Part shown: one piece after another, positions 1 to 6,154 of the stretch
Position numbering within the stretch: position 1 is the first letter of the stretch
Layout: each line of letters begins with the position of its first letter
Assembly: GCA_011773795.1 (NCBI GenBank)
Contig: WVWW01000007.1
Coordinates: forward strand, 14,796-23,750
DNA length: 8,955 nt
Direction of reading: 5' to 3'
Source: Acidobacteriota bacterium
Lineage (GTDB): Bacteria; Acidobacteriota; Polarisedimenticolia; Polarisedimenticolales; Polarisedimenticolaceae
Position numbers and translations under genes: made by a program
Notes under the pieces: model-generated
Seen by the model: only the letters and a program-made list of their open reading frames with translations
Told to the model about the DNA's origin: nothing
Databases searched by the model: none

Positions 1-3000
1 GACAACGACTGCGACGGCGCCATCGACACCAACTTCCTGTTCGAGGTGGTCCTCGTCGAGGAAGGTTCGCCGATGACCTGGCTGGTTCACGAGCCCGTGT
101 TGCCGGATCCGGGCTTGTTGTTGACCTGGGTGGACCCGGTCTTCGACGATACGAGCTGGACTCTGGGCGCTTACGGCGTCGGCTACGAGGACGCCTTACC
201 CGGTGCGATCAACCTGATCGCGACAACCGTCGCGAGCCAGTCCCAGTCGGTCTACACGCGTACGACGTTCAACATCACCGATACGACGATTGTCGATTCG
301 CTGGCGCTGTCGGCGGACTACGACGACGGTTACGTGGCGTGGATCAACGGCGTCGAGGTCTACCGCTCGCCCGAAATGCCGGCAGGTGACCCTGACTGGG
401 ATACCCAGGCCGCTCCCCACGAGTCGGGCAACGGCAACGATCCGAATTACGGGACGCCGGTCGACATCTCGCCGGCAGGGCTACCGGCTCTGGTGAACGG
501 GATCAACGTCTTGGCCATCGGAGTCTGGAATGAGATTCAACTGCCGACCCCGAGCACGGATCTGGTCCTGATCCCGCGACTTACCATGATGGAGTTCGGG
601 CCCGACGACACCGATTGCCTCTGCGCCGACGACGACGGGGACTTCTACGCCTGCACCGATTGCGACGACACGGAGCCCACGATCAACCCGGGCGCGCCGG
701 AGCTCTGCAACGACGGCGTCGACAACGACTGCGACCCCAACACGCCGGATGTCTTCGATGCGGACAACGATACCTACAGCTGCGTCATCGACTGCGACGA
801 CACGAATTCGGCGGTCAACCCGGGTGCCACGGAGATCGACTGCGACGGTCTGGACAACGACTGCAACCCCGGCACGCCCGATGTCGTCGACCGGGACAAC
901 GACGGGGCGGACTGTACGCTCGATTGCGACGATTTCGCGCCGCCGATCTTCCCCGGACAGCTCGAGTTCTGCTTCGACGGCGTCGACAACAACTGCGACG
1001 GTTTCATCGACCAGGACGACATCGAGTGTTCCTGTCCCAATCCGGTCGACCTCGATGCCGACTCTTACCGTTGCACCGACTGCAACGACGGCGACGCGTC
1101 CATCAACCCGGGCGCCGTGGAGGTCTGCAACGACGGGATCGACAACGACTGTACGTTCTCGACACAGGACATCTTCGACGGGGACGGTGACGGAGAGAAT
1201 TGCGACACCGACTGTCAGGACTTCAACCCGGCCGTCAATGCGTTCGCGATCGAGATTTGCAACGACGGGATCGATAACGACTGCGATGCCCTGACCGATC
1301 TGGTGGATCCCGACTGCGCCGGCGGCGACGCGGACATGGACGGCTACGACGCCGCCGTCGACTGCAACGACGGCGACCCGGCGGTCAATCCCGGCGCCAC
1401 CGAGATCTGCGACGACGGGATCGACAACGACTGCGACGTCAACACGCTGGACCTGACCGACGCCGACGGGGACGGTGAGGACTGCAGGTTGGACTGTGAT
1501 GATACCGATCCGGCGGTCAATCCCGGTGCCGTCGAGAACTGTGAAGATCTGATCGACAACAACTGTGACGGCTTCATCGACGCGGTCAACCCCGATCTGG
1601 TCCTGGTGGAATTCGGCTCGCCGATGAAGTACCTGGCGAACGAATCGGACCCCGGCATCGGCCTGGCGTTCACCAACGTCATCTTCGACGACACGCTGTG
1701 GAACAGCGGTCTGTACGGTGTCGGCTACCAGTTCGGCGTGGGCCAGGGAGTCCAGTTTCTTGCGGTGACGACCGTCCCGGTCGGAACCGCATCCGTCTAC
1801 ACCCGGGCCGATTTCGAGGCCCCCGAGCCCGCCTCGATCAACAGTGTTTTTCTCGGCGCCGACTACGACGACGGCTACGTCGCCTGGATCAACGGTGTCG
1901 AGGTCTACCGCTCGCCCGAGATGCCGGCCGGTCCGCCGACGTGGGACGCGGACCCGGCGCTGCACGAGTCGAGCAACGGGCTCGTCCCCGATTACGGCAC
2001 GCTGATCGACATCACCTCCACCGCTCTGCCGTTGATCCAGAAGGGGCCGAATCTTCTGGTGGTCGCCATCTACAACGAGATCCCCGCGGGCGGCGGCAAC
2101 TCTTCCGATCTGGTGGTGGTCCCGAAGCTCTCGCTGGATTTCGGTGACGACGACCCCGAGTGCCTGTGCCCCGATCTCGATCAGGACGGCTACGCTTGCA
2201 GCGACTGCGACGACACCACGAGCCTGCGGAACCCCGGACTGCCGGAGATCGGTTGTGACCTGATCGACAACGACTGCGACAACCAGACCGACGACGACGT
2301 CGACGGCGACGGTGACGGGTCCGACTGCATCCAAGATTGTAACGACAATGATCCGACGGCCTATCCCGGAGCTCCGGAGCTGCCCTGCGACGGTGTCGAC
2401 AACGACTGCGACCCGAGCTCGTCAGATATCTTCGATCCGGATTCAGACGGCTTCGACTGTGACGCGGACTGCGACGAAACGAGTCCGCTCATCAACCCCG
2501 GCAGACCGGAGATCGGCTGTGACGGAATCGACAACGACTGCAACACGCTGACGCCGGATCTGCTGGACGAGGACTTCGACGGCTACCTGTGCAACCAGGA
2601 CTGCGACGAAACGGACCCGGCGGTCAACCCGGCGGCGTTCGAGAAATGTGACGACGGGATCGACAACGATTGCGACACCTTCATCGACGGGCCCGATGAC
2701 ACGGACTGCACCTGCACCGACGGCGACAGCGACGGCTATCAGTGCCAGGACTGCAACGATGCGGATGCCGCGGTCCACCCCGCCATGCCCGAGATCTGCA
2801 ACGACATGGTCGACAACGATTGCGACATGGCGACGCCTGACGTCGGGGATGTCGACGGCGACGGCTTCGACTGCCTCGCGGATTGCGACGACGGAAACCC
2901 GTTCGTGCGCCCCAACGGCGTCGAGCTCTGCAACGACGGTCTCGACAACGACTGCGATCCGATGACGCCGGACATCGTGGACAACGACGCCGACACCTAC

Positions 3001-4653
3001 ACCTGTGACGTCGATTGCAACGACAACGATTCCGCGATCAACCCCGGCGCCGTAGAGCTCTGCAATGACACGATCGACAACGACTGCAATCCGAGCACCG
3101 TGGACATCGGCGACCTCGACACGGACGGTGTGGTGTGCACGTTCGACTGCGACGACAGCGATCCGACGATCAGTCCGGATCTTCCGGAGGTCTGCAATGA
3201 CGGGATCGACAACGACTGCAATCCGCTGACCCCGGACCTGTTCGACGCGGACGGCGATGGGAGCACGTGCGAGATCGATTGCGACGACATGGACCCCGCC
3301 CGCGGCCAGCTGATCCCGGAAAAGTGCGACGACGGGATCGACAACGATTGCGACGGAAGCACGGACACCGCTCCCCCCGAGACGGATTGCGACTGCGGCG
3401 ACGGTGACGGGGACGGCTATTCCTGTGCGGACTGCGACGACACGGCGGCGAGCACCTACCCGGGCGCGCCGGAGATCTGCAACGACATGGCGGATAACGA
3501 CTGCGACCCCGGCACGATGGACATCGACGACCTCGACGGCGACGGTTTCTTGTGCACCGAGGAGTGCGATGACACCGACCCGCTGGCCGTACCGACCGGC
3601 CAGGAGATCTGCAACGACGGGATCGACAACGACTGCAATCCGGGTACGCCGGACCTGTTCGACGCGGACATGGATACCTACATGTGCGATGTGGACTGCA
3701 ACGACTCGGACCCGCTCGTCAATCCCGGCGCCACCGAGATCGGCTGCGACACGATCGACAACGACTGCGACCTGGCGACACCCGACCTGTCCGACGTCGA
3801 CATGGATGGCTCGACCTGCGTCGATTCCAGTGTCCGCGGCGGCGCGATCGCCGCTCTGGCGCAGTCCCCTCCGGCCTTCGTGACCATCGTCAACAACACC
3901 TTCTACGACAACAGCATGCCCTTCGGGATCGGCGGCGCGGTGTATATCGACGACCTGCTGACTCCCGGCGGCGGGATCGTGGCGAACAACATCTTCGCCA
4001 ACAACGTGGCGGAGCTCGGCGGTGCCCTGGTGGCGACCTACTTCTTCGGCGACCTTCAGGGCAACGATTTCTACTCGAACGCCCCGATGGATATCTACGA
4101 CGGCGGTGCGGGCGGCATGACGTCGAGCGGGAACATGTTCGTCGACCCGCTGTTCGCGTCCGTCGCGGCGGCGAATTTCCGGCTGTCCGAGGGCTCGCCG
4201 CTGATCGACGCCGCCAACCCGTCGCTCGCGCCGACGAACGACATCGATCGCGTCGATCGTCCGTACGACGGCGACGGTGACCTGACGGCGCTACCCGACG
4301 TCGGTGCCTTCGAGTTCCCGAGTGCCGAGGTCTTCAACATCCTGTTCGTCGCGCCCGATACGTTCACCTGGGACGTCGAGGATCCGGGCCACGAGTACAA
4401 CATCTACCGCGCCGGTGTGGGGGCGATCAGGAGCACTGGCGTCTACACGCATCAGCCGGGACCGATGAGGCCTCTTGCGGCACAGTTCTGCGAGGTTCCC
4501 GCGAGCGCCCTGCCGTTCACGGACACCTTCGATCCGTCGAGCAGCGGGACGGTGGTGTACTACCTCGTGACGCGCCGTGCGGCGTCCTTCGAGGGTTCGC
4601 TGGGGCACGACGGCAGCGGCGCCCTGCGTCGTCACGGCTTCCCGTGTCCGTAG
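1..4653 (+). CDS. Giant secreted multi-repeat protein: MopE-type metal-binding repeats, jelly-roll domains, beta-helix and FN3-like C-terminus (5' partial)
   Basis: The reading frame is open from base 1 (DNDCDGAIDTNF..., the end of a repeat) to TAG at 4651, so the true start lies upstream; the GTG at 46 is only an internal valine. The visible order is repeat end, jelly-roll domain (46-603), repeats 1-7 (628-1593), second jelly-roll (1597-2145), repeats 8-19 plus a cut-off twentieth (2173-3825), short beta-helix with choice-of-anchor Q ending (3826-4317), and FN3-like C-terminus (4321-4650). The repeats resemble the Cu-binding_MopE / 'putative metal-binding motif' family: DxDxDG, two cysteine pairs, and DNDC. 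Their acidic D/N loops suggest calcium or another divalent metal, and the dense cysteines suggest disulfides in an oxidising location, so an extracellular or surface protein is likely. No signal peptide can be seen because the 5' end is missing. The specific role (adhesin, sheath or surface stalk) is unknown. The frame and domain types are secure; function is inference. Confidence 0.93.
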   Translation, partial: DNDCDGAIDTNFLFEVVLVEEGSPMTWLVHEPVLPDPGLLLTWVDPVFDDTSWTLGAYGVGYEDALPGAINLIATTVASQSQSVYTRTTFNITDTTIVDSLALSADYDDGYVAWINGVEVYRSPEMPAGDPDWDTQAAPHESGNGNDPNYGTPVDISPAGLPALVNGINVLAIGVWNEIQLPTPSTDLVLIPRLTMMEFGPDDTDCLCADDDGDFYACTDCDDTEPTINPGAPELCNDGVDNDCDPNTPDVFDADNDTYSCVIDCDDTNSAVNPGATEIDCDGLDNDCNPGTPDVVDRDNDGADCTLDCDDFAPPIFPGQLEFCFDGVDNNCDGFIDQDDIECSCPNPVDLDADSYRCTDCNDGDASINPGAVEVCNDGIDNDCTFSTQDIFDGDGDGENCDTDCQDFNPAVNAFAIEICNDGIDNDCDALTDLVDPDCAGGDADMDGYDAAVDCNDGDPAVNPGATEICDDGIDNDCDVNTLDLTDADGDGEDCRLDCDDTDPAVNPGAVENCEDLIDNNCDGFIDAVNPDLVLVEFGSPMKYLANESDPGIGLAFTNVIFDDTLWNSGLYGVGYQFGVGQGVQFLAVTTVPVGTASVYTRADFEAPEPASINSVFLGADYDDGYVAWINGVEVYRSPEMPAGPPTWDADPALHESSNGLVPDYGTLIDITSTALPLIQKGPNLLVVAIYNEIPAGGGNSSDLVVVPKLSLDFGDDDPECLCPDLDQDGYACSDCDDTTSLRNPGLPEIGCDLIDNDCDNQTDDDVDGDGDGSDCIQDCNDNDPTAYPGAPELPCDGVDNDCDPSSSDIFDPDSDGFDCDADCDETSPLINPGRPEIGCDGIDNDCNTLTPDLLDEDFDGYLCNQDCDETDPAVNPAAFEKCDDGIDNDCDTFIDGPDDTDCTCTDGDSDGYQCQDCNDADAAVHPAMPEICNDMVDNDCDMATPDVGDVDGDGFDCLADCDDGNPFVRPNGVELCNDGLDNDCDPMTPDIVDNDADTYTCDVDCNDNDSAINPGAVELCNDTIDNDCNPSTVDIGDLDTDGVVCTFDCDDSDPTISPDLPEVCNDGIDNDCNPLTPDLFDADGDGSTCEIDCDDMDPARGQLIPEKCDDGIDNDCDGSTDTAPPETDCDCGDGDGDGYSCADCDDTAASTYPGAPEICNDMADNDCDPGTMDIDDLDGDGFLCTEECDDTDPLAVPTGQEICNDGIDNDCNPGTPDLFDADMDTYMCDVDCNDSDPLVNPGATEIGCDTIDNDCDLATPDLSDVDMDGSTCVDSSVRGGAIAALAQSPPAFVTIVNNTFYDNSMPFGIGGAVYIDDLLTPGGGIVANNIFANNVAELGGALVATYFFGDLQGNDFYSNAPMDIYDGGAGGMTSSGNMFVDPLFASVAAANFRLSEGSPLIDAANPSLAPTNDIDRVDRPYDGDGDLTALPDVGAFEFPSAEVFNILFVAPDTFTWDVEDPGHEYNIYRAGVGAIRSTGVYTHQPGPMRPLAAQFCEVPASALPFTDTFDPSSSGTVVYYLVTRRAASFEGSLGHDGSGALRRHGFPCP
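46..603 (+). other. Jelly-roll (galactose-binding-like) domain, copy 1
   Basis: This roughly 186-residue beta-sandwich segment starts at LVEEGSPM and ends before the DCLC linker. Its landmarks are an FDDTSW...GAYGVGY stretch, VYTRTTF, the core DDGYVAWINGVEVYRS (coding 322-369), INVLAIGVWN and TDLVLIPRL. This is the pattern of the galactose-binding-like domains common in large extracellular proteins of Planctomycetota, Verrucomicrobiota and Acidobacteriota (FDDSxW...GYG...YFR..F......DDGxVxYLNGxEV.R.NMP.G...N.LAVEVHQ). Members are presumed to bind carbohydrate or act as structural modules; no ligand can be named here. It directly follows a block-terminal repeat (DNDCDGAID), exactly as copy 2 does. 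Confidence 0.75.
628..1593 (+). repeat. MopE-type metal-binding repeat array A (7 repeats)
   Basis: In-frame protein repeats begin at 628, 757, 889, 1048, 1177, 1327 and 1459. The basic unit is DxDxDG..C(x)xDC(D/N)D..P..NPGA.E.C(N/D)DG.DNDC. Repeats 1 and 4 are 129 bases with C-x-D-C spacing and follow a linker containing C-x-C (or, for repeat 1, DCLC after the jelly-roll). Repeat 2 is 132 bases with C-x-x-D-C spacing. Repeats 3, 5 and 7 are block-terminal: DNNCDGFID or DNDCDALTD replaces the internal DNDC(D/N)PxTPD ending. Repeat 6 lacks its first cysteine (GYDAAVDC), and the linker before it has one cysteine instead of two. Nucleotide copies are diverged, so this is an old protein-level repeat, not a recent DNA expansion. 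Confidence 0.92.
1597..2145 (+). other. Jelly-roll (galactose-binding-like) domain, copy 2
   Basis: This is the second copy of the domain at 46-603. It begins LVLVEFGSPMKYL and contains FDDTLWNSGLYGVGY, VYTRADF, the same DDGYVAWINGVEVYRS core, LLVVAIYNE and SDLVVVPKL, then leads into an ECLC linker. A run of 25 residues (coded by 313-387 in copy 1 and 1858-1932 in copy 2) is identical, although seven of the 25 codons differ at third positions. The rest of the domain is much more diverged. Copy starts are 1,551 bases apart, which defines a larger unit of jelly-roll plus repeat array. Confidence 0.77.
2173..3825 (+). repeat. MopE-type metal-binding repeat array B (12 repeats plus a truncated thirteenth)
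   Basis: Repeats start at 2173, 2302, 2434, 2566, 2719, 2848, 2980, 3112, 3244, 3400, 3529, 3661 and 3793. Block openers (2173, 2719, 3400) are 129 bases with YxCxDC and follow ECLC, DCTC and DCDC linkers. Internal repeats are 132 bases with CxxDC. Block closers (2566 and 3244) end in DNDCDTFID and DNDCDGSTD with a longer linker. Blocks therefore contain 4, 5 and 3-plus repeats. In some repeats the third cysteine moves one residue (E-I-G-C-D or E-L-P-C-D instead of E-x-C-N-D). The last unit, beginning at 3793, stops after DVDMDGSTCVD and runs straight into beta-helix sequence. Confidence 0.92.
3826..4317 (+). other. Right-handed beta-helix fragment with choice-of-anchor Q ending
   Basis: The sequence switches from acidic cysteine repeats to glycine- and asparagine-rich rungs: VRGGAIAAL, TIVNNTFYDN, GIGGAVYIDD, GGIVANNIFANN, AELGGALVATY, DLQGNDFYSN. 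NNTFYDN and NNIFANN are typical of pectate-lyase-like parallel beta-helices. The end reads FRLSEGSPLIDAANPS, DIDRVDRPYDGDGD, PDVGAFEF, the hallmark of the choice-of-anchor Q domain that closes such helices in secreted proteins. Only about four rungs are present and no N-terminal cap is visible, which is short for the family. No catalytic residues of a polysaccharide lyase can be identified, so a binding or structural role is more likely than an enzyme. Confidence 0.8.
4321..4650 (+). other. C-terminal fibronectin-III-like domain ending in EGSLG...PCP
   Basis: This 110-residue segment starts SAEVFNILFVAPDTFTWD, continues EYNIYRAGVGAIRSTGVYTH, and closes with TVVYYLVTRRA, FEGSLGHDGSG and the terminal FPCP. 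The layout (a strand with TW, then YNIYRG-like, then YYLVT, then GSLG.DS.G..R.....PCP) is what I recall as the C-terminal pseudo-FN3 domain of many large secreted proteins in Acidobacteriota-type genomes. Two cysteines (in QFCEVP and in the final PCP) could form a disulfide. Its recurrence at the extreme C-terminus of otherwise unrelated proteins suggests a shared structural or export/anchoring role; that is inference. Confidence 0.6.
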
Positions 4654-4659
4654 CGGGGC

Positions 4660-4679
4660 GGCTCGAGGTCGCTTGAGCC
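4660..4679 (+). terminator. Hairpin just after the repeat-protein stop, possible weak terminator
   Basis: Seven bases after the stop codon, GGCTCGAG (4660-4667) can pair with CTTGAGCC (4672-4679) around the loop GTCG, giving eight pairs with one G-U. It is followed by CCTTG rather than a run of T, so it is not a classical rho-independent terminator. It may mark the transcript end or protect the 3' end. The position fits a transcription boundary between the giant gene and the downstream operon. Confidence 0.35.
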
Positions 4680-4701
4680 CCTTGACCGGGAGGGTTATCC
4701 T
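4673..4701 (+). promoter_or_regulatory. Possible sigma-70-type promoter for the TPR/CRTAC1/MscS operon
   Basis: TTGAGC (4673-4678) is followed after exactly 17 bases by TATCCT (4696-4701). This matches four of six bases of the TTGACA box and the TAnnnT core of the -10 box. It is the only credible pair seen in the 106-base gap. A start near 4708 would leave a leader of about 50 bases before the GTG at 4760. A second TTGACC at 4682 is too close to the -10 to be its partner. The -35 box lies inside the right arm of the hairpin at 4660-4679. Confidence 0.4.
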
Positions 4702-4746
4702 GGGGCATCGGCGCGCCCGGGCGGATCGGGTCTTCAGCATCGCGCC

Positions 4747-4752
4747 GGGGGG
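4747..4752 (+). promoter_or_regulatory. Probable ribosome binding site deciding the TPR lipoprotein start
   Basis: GGGGGG lies seven bases upstream of GTG 4760. It is the only purine-rich run at a suitable distance from a start codon that immediately precedes the signal peptide. The frame is also open upstream to a GTG at 4577, but that start would overlap the repeat gene by 77 bases and put about 60 arginine-rich residues in front of the lipoprotein signal. Confidence 0.45.
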
Positions 4753-4759
4753 TCGCGTC

Positions 4760-6154
4760 GTGGTCTCCAGGGTGGGTTTGTTGTTGGTGCTGCTCGTCTG
4801 GAGCCTCGCCTCGTGCAGCACGGGGCCGGCGGTCCCGCCTCCGGTCGAAACCTCGCTCGAGGACACGGATGCCGAGGTCGTCGGGCAGCTCACGGGCCTG
4901 CTTGCCGCCGCGCGCGAAACGCCTCACTCGGCGGAAGCGCGGGCCGCTCTCGGCATGGCCTACCATGTCATCGGTCGGACCCGGGCCGCACACGAGAGCT
5001 TCGTGCAGGCCGCGGCGCTCGACCCCGAAGAGCCGCGCTGGAGCTATTTCGAGGCCGTGACCCTGGCGGAGCTCGGAGACCTCGAAGAAGCTCTGCAAGT
5101 ACTCGATCGCGCCCAGGCGCTCGACCCGTCTTACGCGCCCGCTTACCTTCATCGCGGGCAGTGGCTGCTGGATCTCGGCCGTACCGAAGAGGCCGGCGAC
5201 TCCTACGCCGATGCAATGCGTCTGGAACCGAACAACCCTGCCGGCTGGATCGGTTCGGCCAAGGTCCATCTTCGGTCGGGGCGAGCGGCCGAGGCGCTGC
5301 AGATCCTCCAGCGGTTGCTTCAACGAGCCCCGAATCAACCGTTTCTCAATCAGCTCGCCGGGCAGGCGTATCGCGAGCTGGGTGATTTGGAGAGCGCCCG
5401 CAAGGCGCTGACCCTTGCAAGACCGGGGGAAGAACAGCCGCTGTGGCAGGACCCTTGGCTCAACGAACGGTTGAAGTACCAGACGGGCTTCGGCGGTGGC
5501 ATGATGCGCGCCGCCGAGATGCTCGAGCGGGGCAGGAACGCCGAGGCTGCGTCCCTGATGGAGGAGCTCAGGAAAGAGCGACCGGATGATCGCCAATTGC
5601 TCAACAACCTGAGCGTCGCGTACAGGAATCTCGGTCAACCCGATCGTGCGTTCGAGGTCCTCCGCGACGGCCTCGAGCGGCACCCGCAGTATCACCCGTT
5701 CCACCTCAACATCAGCGCGGACTACCAACGGTTGGGCAACATCGACCGGGCGATGTGGCATCTCGAGCGGGTCATCGAGATCAGCCCGACCTTTGCGCCG
5801 GGGTGGGAGAGGATCGGCAGCGTCCGGCTCAGCCAACAGAAGCTCCCGGAAGCCCTCGAGGCGTTCGAGAACGCGGCGAGATACCGACCGGATTCACCCA
5901 CCTATCCGTTCTATGCCGGAGTGATCCTGGCGCAGTTGGAGCGCTACGAGGAATCCCGCGACCGGCTCCGCCGCTCGCTCGAGATCAACCCGAACCACCC
6001 GCCCGCGTTGATCGCACTCGGGCGTGTCGAGGCCGACCTCGGCCTGTTCGCCGAGGCTCGCGCCACTCTCGATCGCGCGCGGACGATGACGCCTCAGAAC
6101 CGGCACCTGGCCGAGGCCGACGCGCACCTGGAGAGGCGCGAGAAAGAGAACTGA
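4760..6154 (+). CDS. TPR-repeat lipoprotein
   Basis: From GTG 4760 the product is 464 residues. The N-terminus VVSRVGLLLVLLVWSLASC is a lipoprotein signal: one arginine, a hydrophobic core and the lipobox LASC with Cys19 as the lipidated residue. A short proline-rich linker follows. From about residue 58 to about 450 come roughly eleven tetratricopeptide units, for example ARAALGMAYHVIGRTRAAHE, AYLHRGQWLLDLGRTEEAG, LLNNLSVAYRNLGQPDRAF and PALIALGRVEADLGLFAEAR. Between units 5 and 6 is a linker, LWQDPWLNERLKYQTGFG, that breaks the 34-residue period. TPR arrays bind protein partners, so this is probably an envelope-anchored scaffold. It overlaps the next gene by one base (TGATG), so the two are almost certainly co-translated, which points to the CRTAC1-like protein as partner. 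TPR and lipoprotein assignments are strong; the specific role is unknown. Confidence 0.9.
   Translation: MVSRVGLLLVLLVWSLASCSTGPAVPPPVETSLEDTDAEVVGQLTGLLAAARETPHSAEARAALGMAYHVIGRTRAAHESFVQAAALDPEEPRWSYFEAVTLAELGDLEEALQVLDRAQALDPSYAPAYLHRGQWLLDLGRTEEAGDSYADAMRLEPNNPAGWIGSAKVHLRSGRAAEALQILQRLLQRAPNQPFLNQLAGQAYRELGDLESARKALTLARPGEEQPLWQDPWLNERLKYQTGFGGGMMRAAEMLERGRNAEAASLMEELRKERPDDRQLLNNLSVAYRNLGQPDRAFEVLRDGLERHPQYHPFHLNISADYQRLGNIDRAMWHLERVIEISPTFAPGWERIGSVRLSQQKLPEALEAFENAARYRPDSPTYPFYAGVILAQLERYEESRDRLRRSLEINPNHPPALIALGRVEADLGLFAEARATLDRARTMTPQNRHLAEADAHLERREKEN

Noticed and set aside
46..48. GTG at 46 as the start of the repeat protein
   Set aside because: The frame is open from base 1 and the upstream codons (DNDCDGAID) are the recognisable end of a repeat, so the gene is truncated by the window edge and does not start here.
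481..2334. 617-codon open frame on the minus strand inside the repeat gene
   Set aside because: It is a mirror of the GAC/GTC-rich repeat codons: the product is a monotonous valine/aspartate string with no domain, and it runs across repeat and jelly-roll boundaries without change. The plus-strand frame has clear domains.
628..3825. CRISPR-like or satellite-type DNA repeat
   Set aside because: The period of 129/132 bases is a multiple of three, the copies diverge at third positions, and there are no spacers. The repetition is at protein level.
4577..4759. N-terminal extension of the TPR protein from GTG 4577
   Set aside because: It would overlap the repeat gene by 77 bases and add an arginine-rich stretch before an obvious lipoprotein signal peptide. 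GTG 4760 with the upstream GGGGGG fits better.
5755..6153. Upstream extension of the CRTAC1-like frame
   Set aside because: It overlaps the TPR coding region by about 400 bases in another frame and gives low-complexity arginine/proline-rich sequence. ATG 6154 begins a signal peptide.
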